From NCBI RefSeq assembly GCF_016103465.1, contig NZ_JAEEAP010000023.1, positions 1 through 44,191 of the forward strand: a stretch of DNA of 44,191 nucleotides, written 5' to 3'. The DNA comes from Streptomyces sabulosicollis (GTDB lineage Bacteria > Actinomycetota > Actinomycetes > Streptomycetales > Streptomycetaceae). A program made the position numbers and the translations under genes. Shown here piece by piece: positions 21,048 through 28,483 of this stretch; positions within the stretch are counted from its first letter, which is position 1; each line of letters begins with the position of its first letter. The notes beneath the pieces were generated by a model. The model was not told the DNA's origin. It did not search any database and saw nothing but the letters and a program-made list of their open reading frames with translations.

Positions 21048-21910
21048 GAAAGCACCCCTTCGTAGTCATAGAAGCCGCGCCCGGTCTTGCGGCCCAGATC
21101 GCCGCGGCGCACCTTTTCCGTCAGCAGGTCACAGGGGGCGAAGGCGGTGTTCCCGGTCCGCTCGGCGAGCAGCCGGAGAGCGTCCGCGAGATTGTCCAGC
21201 CCGATCAGATCAGCGGTGCGCAGCGGCCCGGTCGGATGGCCCAGGCACCCCTGCATCAGCCGGTCCACGGACTCGACGCTCGCGGTGCCCTCGGACACGA
21301 TTCTCGCCGCCTCGTTGATCATGGGGTGCAGCAGCCTGCTGGTGACGAACCCCGGCGCGTCGCGCACCACGACCGCCTTCTTCCCCAGGCGCTCGAGGAG
21401 GGAGAACACCGCGGCCACGGTGTCCTCGCCGGTCCGCGGGCCGCGGATGACCTCCACCATCTCGATGAGATAGGCCGGATTCATGAAGTGCACCCCGGCC
21501 AACTCCGCGGGCCGCCGCACCGACGTGGCCAGCTCGGCGACGGGGATCCCCGACGTGTTGGTGATCAGCGGGGTCCCGGGAGCGACCAGGCCGGAGACCT
21601 CCGCCAGCATCCGCGCCTTGAGCGAGGAGTCCTCGGTGATCGCCTCGACCACCGCGGTGGCAGCCGCCGCGTCCTCACGGGACAGCGTTGTCTTCAGCGT
21701 TCCGGCCGCCCGGGAGCCCGGAAAGGCGCCCATGAACCGCCCGTGCCGCAACTGCTGGGCGATGTCCGTCTCAGCGGCGTGCAACACGGTGTCCGAGACG
21801 TCGACGAGGACGACGTCCACCCCACGGCCCAGTGCCAGTGCGGTGATGCTGCGTCCCATCACCCCTGCGCCGAAAACGGCGATCGTGTCCGAGGGCGGAT
21901 TCGCCGTCAC
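21044..21910 (-). CDS. fkbK: FkbK-like 3-hydroxyacyl-CoA dehydrogenase family protein
   Basis: This 288-residue protein has an N-terminal Rossmann NAD site (GAGVMG, residues 14-19), the catalytic-type His141 in HFMNP with Glu153 in MVEVIRG, and a C-terminal helical 3HCDH domain ending in GRKTGRGFYDYEG. In this pathway it oxidises glyceryl-ACP to the 3-aldehyde, which FkbI then converts further. The GTG start at 21910 is supported by GGAGG 6 nt upstream. It is the first gene of the operon, so the promoter should lie in 21911-22098. Confidence 0.92.
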   Translation of the reverse strand: MTANPPSDTIAVFGAGVMGRSITALALGRGVDVVLVDVSDTVLHAAETDIAQQLRHGRFMGAFPGSRAAGTLKTTLSREDAAAATAVVEAITEDSSLKARMLAEVSGLVAPGTPLITNTSGIPVAELATSVRRPAELAGVHFMNPAYLIEMVEVIRGPRTGEDTVAAVFSLLERLGKKAVVVRDAPGFVTSRLLHPMINEAARIVSEGTASVESVDRLMQGCLGHPTGPLRTADLIGLDNLADALRLLAERTGNTAFAPCDLLTEKVRRGDLGRKTGRGFYDYEGVLS

Positions 21911-21958
21911 GCTGCCTCCGTGGTCCGTTGCCTGCGGTGTGCCACGACGCTAGTCGGC

Positions 21959-22019
21959 TGATCGATCACCCCGGAAGGCAACTGGTATCGATCAAGGGCA
22001 TCGGCGCCAGGGATACCAG
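21959..22019. promoter_or_regulatory. Putative operator region upstream of fkbK
   Basis: A 10-bp perfect palindrome, TGATCGATCA (21959-21968), is followed by a perfect 8-bp inverted repeat, CTGGTATC (21982-21989) and GATACCAG (22012-22019), with 22 nt between the arms. This lies 50-110 nt upstream of the fkbK start and before the plus-strand gene at 22099. It is thus positioned as a divergent control region. A LysR tetramer spanning two half-sites is one plausible reader. No convincing -10/-35 pair could be fixed. Confidence 0.45.
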
Positions 22020-22098
22020 ACCTATCGAGCGAATCGCCCAGCATGCGCATACCGGGCCTCTGCAGGCCCACCGGGAAGGCTCCTCCAGGATCTTCGGC

Positions 22099-22749
22099 AT
22101 GGCGAAGCGCGCGGTCCACCGGCGGGCCCGGAAGGTCCTGGGCGAGGAGCCCGTGGCCCTGGTCTGGTGCGAGATCCACAAGCCCATTCCCACGCCGCCC
22201 ACAGAGGTACACCGCGCCGCGGGCAGGGGACGGCTGAAGCCGGGCCACCACTGGCTGCTGTACGTCGGTGCCGTGGTGTTCTTCTTCGTCGTCGTCCCCG
22301 TGATGGTGATCGACAAGCTGGGCACCGCCCGACGTGACCGGCCGAACACCCACCCCTCCGCCTCCGGCCGCGACCGTGCCCGCGATCGCCGGCAGGATCC
22401 GCCGAACCGCGTCTTCGACGGCGACTGGAACCTGACCGCGGGCGGGCTGCTGCTGCGCTGGTACGGGCACTCACCCAACCCCAAACGCCTGGTCATGCTG
22501 GGCCGCGACCGCGTCTGTATCGCCGCCTCCCCCCGCCGTCGGCTGTCGCCCACCAAGGCCGACGACTTCCGCATCGTCGCGGAGTTCCCCCTCGGCCAGG
22601 TCCGCCCCGAAGGGGAGGCGGGCCAGCCGCGCGGATTCGCCACGTTCCGGCTCCGCTTCGCCGACGGCTCCTGGCTGGAGGTGGGACGCCTGGGCGAGCC
22701 CGAGGACGCGGACCACTTCCTTCGCGCCATCAACGGAGGCGCTGCTTAA
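22099..22749 (+). CDS. Single-pass membrane protein of unknown function
   Basis: This 216-residue protein has a basic N-terminal part (MAKRAVHRRARK), one strong transmembrane segment at about residues 54-75 (WLLYVGAVVFFFVVVPVMVI) and a C-terminal soluble part. That part contains WNLTAGGLLLRWYGHS and FRLRFADGSWLEVGRL, which look like beta strands of a PH-like fold. ATG 22099 is chosen because AGGA lies 8 nt upstream and the protein reads naturally from there. The frame is open 57 codons further upstream, but that part overlaps the fkbK control region. I do not recognise a function. It ends 10 nt before the next regulator gene. Confidence 0.7.
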   Translation: MAKRAVHRRARKVLGEEPVALVWCEIHKPIPTPPTEVHRAAGRGRLKPGHHWLLYVGAVVFFFVVVPVMVIDKLGTARRDRPNTHPSASGRDRARDRRQDPPNRVFDGDWNLTAGGLLLRWYGHSPNPKRLVMLGRDRVCIAASPRRRLSPTKADDFRIVAEFPLGQVRPEGEAGQPRGFATFRLRFADGSWLEVGRLGEPEDADHFLRAINGGAA

Positions 22750-22759
22750 GGTTGGTCCC

Positions 22760-23626
22760 ATGGCCAGCCCTCATTCGCCCCTGTCCCGCGACGACCGGCG
22801 CACCGAGCTGCGGGAGTTCCTGCGCAGCCGCCGCGCCCGGGTCTCGCCCACCGATGTCGGCATGCCGGACGGTGGCCGGCGGCGCACACCGGGGCTGCGG
22901 CGCGAGGAGGTCGCGGTGCTGGCAGGCGTCGGAGTGTCCTGGTACACGTGGCTGGAGCAGGGGCGCGACATCAAGGTGTCCGAGCAGGTCCTCGACGCGA
23001 TCGCCCGGGCGCTGCTGTTGGGCTCCGCCGAGCGAGCCCACCTGTACCGCCTGGCCGGACTCAATCCGCCGCAGACCCCCTCCGCGCCCTCGGCGGCGCC
23101 CTCACCCGAGGTGCGGCGGCTGCTGGACGCCTGGTCACCGCGGCCGGGCTATGTCCGCGACCGCCACTGGAATTTCACCGCCGTCAACGACGCGGCACGC
23201 GTGGTGTTCGGCTACCGCGAAAGCGACCACAACTGCCTGGTCGCCTTCTTCACAGGCGCCCGCTACCGGGTGCTGCACCAGAACTGGGCCGAGACCGCAC
23301 CCGATGTGGCGGCTGCCTTCCGGGCCGACGCGGCACGTTACCCGGACGATCCGGAGTTCGGCCGCATCGCCACCGACCTGGCCGAGGTCAGCCCCGAATT
23401 CGCCGAGCTGTGGGCGCGCCACGATGTGGCCGAGCACACCAGCGCGGTGAAGGCGGTCGACCACCCCGGCGCCGGGACCATGATCTTCGACGCAACCCTG
23501 CTGCCGCTGCCCGAGCACCCCGGGCACCACCTGATCCTGCACAACCCGCGCCCCGGCACCGACACCCAGCAGCGGATGGAGACGCTGCTGCGGCGGCACA
23601 GCCTGGTGGTGCCACACCCAGGATGA
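22760..23626 (+). CDS. XRE-family regulator with MmyB-like ligand-binding domain
   Basis: This 288-residue protein has an N-terminal helix-turn-helix with the family-typical segment TPGLRREEVAVLAGVGVSWY (about residues 43-62) and LEQGRDIKVSEQVLDAIARA. The C-terminal MmyB-like PAS-type domain starts near RRLLDAWSPRPGYVRDRHWN. Such proteins are abundant in Streptomyces and usually regulate an adjacent oxidoreductase or short-chain dehydrogenase gene. Here that is the quinone oxidoreductase directly downstream. The start ATG lies 10 nt after the previous stop, with AAGG upstream. Confidence 0.9.
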   Translation: MASPHSPLSRDDRRTELREFLRSRRARVSPTDVGMPDGGRRRTPGLRREEVAVLAGVGVSWYTWLEQGRDIKVSEQVLDAIARALLLGSAERAHLYRLAGLNPPQTPSAPSAAPSPEVRRLLDAWSPRPGYVRDRHWNFTAVNDAARVVFGYRESDHNCLVAFFTGARYRVLHQNWAETAPDVAAAFRADAARYPDDPEFGRIATDLAEVSPEFAELWARHDVAEHTSAVKAVDHPGAGTMIFDATLLPLPEHPGHHLILHNPRPGTDTQQRMETLLRRHSLVVPHPG

Positions 23627-23670
23627 GGGGACACTGCCCGCATCACCGCCGCGCCCGCACGATCGAGGAC

Positions 23671-24657
23671 ATGAGCAACAGCGGCAGGCAGATGATGAAG
23701 GCAGTGACCATCCCCGAGTTCGGCGACGCCGAGGTGCTCCGCGTCGCCACCCTTCCCGTCCCCGAGCCCGGTCCCGGCCAGGTCGCCATCGACGTGGCGT
23801 ACGCCGGTGCCAACTTCGCCGAGGTCCTCTACCGGCGCGGCGTGGTCGACGTACCGCTTCCCTTCGTGCCCGGTATCGAGGTGGCGGGGCGGATCCGGAC
23901 CGTCGGTGAGGGCGTCGCGGACCTGACCGCCGGGCAGCCGGTGGCCGCGCTCTCGATCGTCGACAGCGGCGGCTACGCCGAGGTGGTGGTCACCTCGGCC
24001 GACCTGGTCGTGCCGCTGGACGGCCTCGGTATCGGGATGGACATCGCCGCGGCGCTGCCGTCCAACAGCACCACCGCCTTCCTCGTGCTCGACCGGGTGG
24101 CCCGGATCGAGCCCGGGGAACGCGTTCTGGTCCATGCGGCGGCCGGCGGTGTGGGAAGCCAGCTCGGCCAGGCCGCCCATCTGCTGGGGGCCGGCCGCGT
24201 GGTCGGCACCGTTGGCAGCGCGGCCAAGATCGAGACGGCCAGGCGCTTCGGCTACGACGAGGTGGTCACGCGGGACCGGATCGCCGACACCGGCGAGTTC
24301 GACGTCGTGGTCGACATGGTCGGCGGCCCGGTCCGCCGGGCCGGCCTGGACCGGCTGGCCCCGATGGGGCGCCTGGTGGTGATGGGCAACGCCTCCGGCG
24401 CCGAGGATGTCGGTGTCCCGGCCAACGAACTGTGGTTCACCAACAGGACCGTCTCCGGCTTCAACCTGGCCGCCTTCTCCGCCGCCTTCCCCGAGGAGAC
24501 GCGCCAGGCGCTGCGCCGCGCGGTGGCGGCCGCGGCGACGGGAGACCTGCGGGTGCGGGTCGAAACCCTGCCGCTGGAGCAGGCCGTCGAGGCCCACCGC
24601 CGCATCGAGTCGGGCACGACCACGGGCAAGCTGGTGCTCGCGGTCGCGCCGTCGTGA
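23671..24657 (+). CDS. Zinc-independent NADPH:quinone oxidoreductase (MDR family)
   Basis: This protein of about 328 residues has an N-terminal GroES-like domain (PGPGQVAIDVAYAGANFAEV, PFVPGIEVAGRI) and a Rossmann domain with AAAGGVGSQLGQAAHLLGA. Zinc ligands typical of alcohol dehydrogenases are absent, which fits the QOR/zeta-crystallin branch. It probably reduces quinones or enones with NADPH. The start is uncertain: ATG 23671 has GAGG very close, while ATG 23692 or 23695 (MMKAVTIPEFG) also matches family starts. It lies 44 nt after the MmyB-like regulator and is the likely target of it. Confidence 0.88.
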   Translation: MSNSGRQMMKAVTIPEFGDAEVLRVATLPVPEPGPGQVAIDVAYAGANFAEVLYRRGVVDVPLPFVPGIEVAGRIRTVGEGVADLTAGQPVAALSIVDSGGYAEVVVTSADLVVPLDGLGIGMDIAAALPSNSTTAFLVLDRVARIEPGERVLVHAAAGGVGSQLGQAAHLLGAGRVVGTVGSAAKIETARRFGYDEVVTRDRIADTGEFDVVVDMVGGPVRRAGLDRLAPMGRLVVMGNASGAEDVGVPANELWFTNRTVSGFNLAAFSAAFPEETRQALRRAVAAAATGDLRVRVETLPLEQAVEAHRRIESGTTTGKLVLAVAPS

Positions 24658-24674
24658 CCTGGCCTCCGGCCGGG

Positions 24675-25013
24675 TCACACCGTGCCGCCGAAGAAGACCT
24701 GCACCTCCCGGATGAGTCCGTCCCGCACCGTGATCGCCTCGACATTGCGGTGCCGGTCACCCGTCGTGAGCTCGTACTCGTAGTAGACGAAGACGAGTTC
24801 CCGGTCGGCGGGCGTGACGCGCAGCAAGCGCTGCTCCCTGAACCGGTCGGCGGTGGGAAAGCACCGCTCGAAGAACGTCGCCTTGTCGATGTGGTCGTCT
24901 TGCGGGCTGGTGAACGTGAAGTCGTCGGCGTAGAGGGGAAGGGCCGCCTCGCGGTTCTGCGACCGGTAGTGACGGAACGCCGCCTCAACGACGCTTGCCG
25001 GGTCGTCGTTCAT
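24675..25013 (-). CDS. NTF2/SnoaL-like small protein
   Basis: This 112-residue protein has the alpha+beta-cone layout: an N-terminal helix (VVEAAFRHYRSQN), LPLYADDFTFTSP, and a run of strands ending VEAITVRDGLIREVQVFFGG. The family includes ketosteroid-isomerase-like and polyketide-cyclase-like proteins, and many members have no known activity. The start ATG at 25013 has GGAGA upstream. It converges on the quinone oxidoreductase, 17 nt apart. The inverted repeat at 25040-25058 sits just in front of it. Confidence 0.85.
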   Translation of the reverse strand: MNDDPASVVEAAFRHYRSQNREAALPLYADDFTFTSPQDDHIDKATFFERCFPTADRFREQRLLRVTPADRELVFVYYEYELTTGDRHRNVEAITVRDGLIREVQVFFGGTV

Positions 25014-25039
25014 TCGATCTCCGTGGTCGGACGCTGGAC

Positions 25040-25058
25040 CCTACCCCGTCAGGGTAGG
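25040..25058. promoter_or_regulatory. Inverted repeat CCTACCC-N5-GGGTAGG before the NTF2-like gene
   Basis: This perfect 7-bp dyad has its near edge 26 nt upstream of the NTF2-like start. It is about where a promoter core or operator would be and is compatible with binding of a dimeric repressor or a MerR-type activator. It could also fold as an mRNA hairpin. Confidence 0.4.
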
Positions 25059-25130
25059 AGCGCCGGCCGCATACACCAACGCACGGGACCGCGGGGTAGA
25101 GCGTTCGCCATCCCCATGGCGCCCAGGTAG

Positions 25131-25148
25131 GCCGGGTGCCCCCCCGGC
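25131..25148 (-). terminator. Weak hairpin after the second LysR gene
   Basis: GCCGGG (25131-25136) and CCCGGC (25143-25148) form a 6-bp GC stem with a 6-nt loop, 23 nt beyond the LysR stop. It may end that transcript. Confidence 0.3.
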
Positions 25149-25171
25149 AACATGTCGGGGCGGCGGCCTGT

Positions 25172-26074
25172 TCACCTTTGCCGCGCCCCGTGGCCCGTGG
25201 TGATCAGATCGGTCAGCAGGGCCAGCGGAGGCCAGCTGTCGCGGCCCCGGCGGGCGACGGCGAAGGCGCGCAGGACAACGTCCGGCGCGGTGAGCGGCAC
25301 CCGTTGGACACCGGGCAGCGTGGGGGTGCCCATCGGCAGCAGCCCCACGCCCATTCCTGCCGCGATCATGCCCTGGACGAGGTCGAGGTTGTCCGCCTGG
25401 TGAGTGAGATGGGGGGTGAAACCGGCCATGGAGGCGAGGGTCCGGATGACGGTCTCGTCACCGGTGTTGCGCGAGTTGCCGATCCAGTCCGCCGTGCGGA
25501 ACCAGCGGAAGGTCTGCGGGGCGCCCGATACGGGCGGGAGAGCGGCGTCGTCGGGAACGCCCAGCCCCCAGGGAGCGGTCCACAGTGGGGTGATCACGAG
25601 CGCCGGATCCGGTTCGGCCGGTGCCAGGTTGTAGTCGTAGACGAGCGCGAGATCGGCCTCGTCGTTCGCCAGTTGATGGAGGGCTTCGGCGGGTTCGTGC
25701 TCACGGACCAGGATGCTGAGCTGAGGATGACTGGTGGCCAAATCGCTGATGATGGGCAGCAGTTGGGCTCGGATCGCGGTGGCGAAGCCCGCCACCCGCA
25801 CCGTACCGGTCGGCGGGGCGTCGGGGCTCAGATCCCGTTGTGCGGCTTCCACTGCCGCGAGGATCGTCACGGCGTGTTCGGCCAGGCGGCGGCCCGCCGG
25901 TGTGAGCCTGACCCTGCGCCCGTGCGGCTCGATCAGTGCCGTGCCCATGTCCTGAGCCAGAGCGGCGATCTGCTGGGAAACCGTCGAGGTGGTAGTGCCG
26001 GTGGCTTCGGCCACCGCGCGCATCGAGCCTCGCCGGGCCAGCTCGGCCAGCATCTGCAGGCGGCGTGTTTCCAT
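25172..26074 (-). CDS. LysR-family regulator, divergent from an EamA exporter
   Basis: This 300-residue protein starts METRRLQMLAELARRGSM, with the helix-turn-helix AVAEATGTTTSTVSQQIAAL, followed by an effector domain (GTVRVAGFATAIRAQLLPII; GMGVGLLPMG). I chose ATG 26074, with AGAGAG just upstream, over an in-frame ATG at 26107; the shorter form begins exactly as LysR proteins do. It is transcribed divergently from the EamA transporter gene with an 83-nt shared spacer that contains nested inverted repeats. It therefore very likely controls the transporter and itself. Confidence 0.9.
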   Translation of the reverse strand: METRRLQMLAELARRGSMRAVAEATGTTTSTVSQQIAALAQDMGTALIEPHGRRVRLTPAGRRLAEHAVTILAAVEAAQRDLSPDAPPTGTVRVAGFATAIRAQLLPIISDLATSHPQLSILVREHEPAEALHQLANDEADLALVYDYNLAPAEPDPALVITPLWTAPWGLGVPDDAALPPVSGAPQTFRWFRTADWIGNSRNTGDETVIRTLASMAGFTPHLTHQADNLDLVQGMIAAGMGVGLLPMGTPTLPGVQRVPLTAPDVVLRAFAVARRGRDSWPPLALLTDLITTGHGARQR

Positions 26075-26083
26075 CTCTCTATT

Positions 26084-26126
26084 GTCCACGAATCCCGAAC
26101 GGATCATTCGGGATCGGCACGTGGAC
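26084..26126. promoter_or_regulatory. Nested inverted repeats in the LysR/EamA divergent spacer
   Basis: Outer arms GTCCACG (26084-26090) and CGTGGAC (26120-26126) enclose inner arms ATCCCGAA (26092-26099) and TTCGGGAT (26107-26114). All arms are perfect and almost share one centre. The layout fits a LysR recognition and activation site pair controlling both divergent genes. Confidence 0.6.
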
Positions 26127-26157
26127 GCGAACGGTGTCGAGGATCTGTACTGAGCCC

Positions 26158-27180
26158 ATGAACGCTCCCGAACCGCCCGACGCTCTTCCTTCCTCCCCTC
26201 GCTCGCGCCATGCCGCCGCAGGTCTCCTCATGGCCGCCACCTCGATGTCCACTGTCCAGCTCGGCTCGGCTCTGACGGTCCCGCTGTTCGGACAGCTCGG
26301 CGCGCTGGGAACCGCGGGGCTGCGCCTGGGCTGGGCGGGGCTGATCCTGCTGGTCGCCATCCGTCCCCGGCCTCGTGATGTCAGCTCCCGGGATCTCTTC
26401 GCCTGTACGGTGCTCGGTCTTGTGACCGCCGGAATGATGGTCTTCTTCATGCTGGCGATCGCCCGTCTCCCGCTGGGGACCGCGAGCGCGCTGGAATTCC
26501 TGGGGCCGCTCACCGTCTCCCTCCTCGGGCCGAGGAGGGGACGTCTTGTCTGGGCGGCCGCGGCGGCGACTGGTGTGGTGCTGCTGACCGAGCCCTGGCA
26601 CGGCGGCGCCGACCCCGCGGGGGTGGGGAGCGCGCTGCTCGCCGCCGGGTGCTGGGCGGCGTACATTCTGCTGACCCAACGGGTCGGTGATCGCGTCACC
26701 GGCCTGAAGGGACTGGCCGTCTCCATGCCGGTCGCCGGGGTGCTGGGGGCGGCCCTCGCCGCCCCCGCCCTCGCCGAACGCCTGACCTGGCCGGCGCTGT
26801 GGACCATGCTGGCTCTGGCGGTGCTCAGCCCCGTCGTCCCCTTCGCCCTTGAGTTCCTGGCCCTGCGTCGTCTGACCACGTCCGCGTTCGGCACTCTGAT
26901 GAGCCTCGAGCCCGCCATCGCCCTCATGGTCGGTCTGCTCGTCCTCGGCCAGCGTCCCGGGGCGGCTGCCACACTTGGACTGGTTCTCGTGGTGGTGGCC
27001 AGCGTCGGCGCCACCCGCGCCGGTGTCCGTCCCGCGGCATCCGCCCACGAGCCACCCGCTTCCCCGTATGGGCCCGGCCCGGAGCCCGTACGAGGTGATC
27101 AGGAGGAGACCGCCGTCTGTCAGAGCGGCCTCGCGCCCGGATCGGAGCTGTCGCACCCGGCCGGGGAGTCGGCCCGCTGA
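26158..27180 (+). CDS. EamA/DMT-family exporter (RhtA-like)
   Basis: This 340-residue membrane protein has two EamA repeats and about ten hydrophobic segments, e.g. LLMAATSMSTVQLGSALTV, LGWAGLILLVAI, FACTVLGLVTAGMMVFFMLA and TLGLVLVVVASVGA. A segment after VFFMLAIARLPLGTASALEFLG matches the end of the first repeat. The family exports amino acids and small metabolites; RhtA of E. coli exports threonine and homoserine. The last 55 residues form a hydrophilic, proline-rich cytoplasmic tail. The start ATG 26158 is the first in frame after the operator region. A strong hairpin directly follows the stop. Confidence 0.88.
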   Translation: MNAPEPPDALPSSPRSRHAAAGLLMAATSMSTVQLGSALTVPLFGQLGALGTAGLRLGWAGLILLVAIRPRPRDVSSRDLFACTVLGLVTAGMMVFFMLAIARLPLGTASALEFLGPLTVSLLGPRRGRLVWAAAAATGVVLLTEPWHGGADPAGVGSALLAAGCWAAYILLTQRVGDRVTGLKGLAVSMPVAGVLGAALAAPALAERLTWPALWTMLALAVLSPVVPFALEFLALRRLTTSAFGTLMSLEPAIALMVGLLVLGQRPGAAATLGLVLVVVASVGATRAGVRPAASAHEPPASPYGPGPEPVRGDQEETAVCQSGLAPGSELSHPAGESAR

Positions 27181-27186
27181 ACCGGA

Positions 27187-27219
27187 GGAGGCCCCGCCAG
27201 TCGGCCCGGCGGGGCCTCC
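27187..27219. terminator. Bidirectional terminator between the exporter and VWA genes
   Basis: A perfect 12-bp stem, GGAGGCCCCGCC (27187-27198) with GGCGGGGCCTCC (27208-27219), has a 9-nt loop. It lies between two convergent stop codons at 27180 and 27226, so it can serve both transcripts. Confidence 0.85.
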
Positions 27220-27225
27220 CTGGCC

Positions 27226-28266
27226 TCAGATCATGAGCAGCAGCCGCGTATGCGGTACCAGCTTCCGGTTCACGCTGGTGCTCTGCACGAAGATCGTGAA
27301 ATCGTCGTTGCGATCCGGACTGACACGAACTTCCGTGTCCGGCAGGCCGAGCAGGGATCGCGCCTCCGGCCCCGTGTACACCCGGTCCGTCTTCTTCTCC
27401 AGCACCGCGATCTGCTTCCGCGCCTGGATCTTCTCCGACTTACTCAGCTGATAGAACGCACACCCGGTACGGAATGTGTGCCCGCATTCGATGACCCAGT
27501 CCCGTATCCCCGCTTCGCGGGCCACCGGAATCAGCTGGTACTTCGACGGGTCCACCGGAGCGAGGCCGGCTGCCTCGATGGTGTCCTTGTTGACCGCCTC
27601 CGCGCCCGTGGAGAACACCGCCCGCGATCCCCGGATGCCCTGGGCCCGGCCCACCATGAAGTTCTCGGTGGCCTGCTGGATGACCTGCCCCGCCTCCTCC
27701 AGACCCTGTGTGCTCGTGGCGTCCCAGATGGCGATGTTGTCCTTCGGGAAACCGCACTGCATGGCCTCGCGCTTGCCCATCTGGTCCGGCACCAGGACGG
27801 CGAGCGTCCAGTTGTCCTCCTGCGTCTCCATCATCTTGGCCACGGCCCGAATGAGTTCACGCGGATTCCTGGTGGGCGCGTCCGGGCAGCGATGACTCGC
27901 GTTCTCCTGGCCGTCGGTCAGCACGAACGTCAGGAAGCTGTGGTCGCCGTACAGTTGAGCCGTCTGCGCCAGCTCCCGCTGCGACTTCAGTGTGGCCGCC
28001 AGCAGAGCCGTCATTCCACCGACCCGGTAGAGCTGCTTCAGGGACGGCATCCGCAGCACGTCCTTGTCATAGATGACGCACTCCACCTTGTCCGCGAAAA
28101 CGTACACCGTGACGCGGGTTTCCTGGTCCAGTTCCTTCGACCGGCGGGCCAGGTACGCGATCTGCTGGTCCGCGACGTCGATGACCTTGCCGCGCAGGTG
28201 TGACATGGACGAACTGGCGTCCAGCACAAGAGCGACGTGATTGATGTAGTTCTGGTCTCCGGACAT
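27226..28266 (-). CDS. VWA (von Willebrand factor A) domain protein of unknown role
   Basis: This 346-residue soluble protein has a complete MIDAS metal site: DASSS (Asp16, Ser18, Ser20), Thr86 in GGMTALL and Asp118 in LTDGQEN. It lacks a signal peptide or membrane segment, so it should be cytoplasmic. After the VWA fold (about 1-200) comes a C-terminal part of about 145 residues, with IECGHTFRTGCAFYQLSKSEKIQARK and DFTIFVQSTSVNRKLVPHTR, that I do not recognise. The GAGGGGG stretch before ATG 28266 is an adequate ribosome site. It stands alone, with a convergent neighbour on one side and a terminator on the other. VWA proteins often act as metal-dependent protein-binding scaffolds. Confidence 0.85.
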   Translation of the reverse strand: MSGDQNYINHVALVLDASSSMSHLRGKVIDVADQQIAYLARRSKELDQETRVTVYVFADKVECVIYDKDVLRMPSLKQLYRVGGMTALLAATLKSQRELAQTAQLYGDHSFLTFVLTDGQENASHRCPDAPTRNPRELIRAVAKMMETQEDNWTLAVLVPDQMGKREAMQCGFPKDNIAIWDATSTQGLEEAGQVIQQATENFMVGRAQGIRGSRAVFSTGAEAVNKDTIEAAGLAPVDPSKYQLIPVAREAGIRDWVIECGHTFRTGCAFYQLSKSEKIQARKQIAVLEKKTDRVYTGPEARSLLGLPDTEVRVSPDRNDDFTIFVQSTSVNRKLVPHTRLLLMI

Positions 28267-28296
28267 GACCGCGCCCCCTCGTTTTCCTTCTCGATG

Positions 28297-28324
28297 CTCC
28301 TACCTTCCCACCCACCACTGACAA
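28297..28324 (-). promoter_or_regulatory. Candidate promoter of the VWA gene
   Basis: Read on the minus strand, TTGTCA (28324-28319) and TAGGAG (28302-28297) are separated by 16 nt. The -10-like box lies about 30 nt before the VWA start. This resembles a vegetative-sigma promoter but is based on sequence match alone. Confidence 0.3.
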
Positions 28325-28442
28325 TCGATCTTGGGTGACGGTGGGCGCGGGCCTCATCGCGTGAGTGCCCTGCCTGACGCACGCGGTCCGTGGACGGGGC
28401 GATCGGCCGCTGCGGCGGACACCGGGCGGGCGCGACAGCGCC

Positions 28443-28471
28443 GGTCTCGTTCCTGTGGCGGGAACGAGACC
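28443..28471 (-). terminator. Terminator after the SRPBCC gene
   Basis: A perfect 11-bp stem, GGTCTCGTTCC (28443-28453) with GGAACGAGACC (28461-28471), has a 7-nt loop. It starts 12 nt past the SRPBCC stop and separates that operon from the VWA gene. Confidence 0.8.
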
Positions 28472-28483
28472 GACGGCATCCGG

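Noticed and set aside
21928-22098. Upstream extension of the one-TM protein gene
   Set aside because: It overlaps the fkbK control region and its dyads. The AGGA before ATG 22099 and the protein's composition favour the shorter form.
26975-27451. Plus-strand frame bridging the exporter end and the VWA gene
   Set aside because: It crosses the strong terminator and is antisense to the VWA coding sequence.
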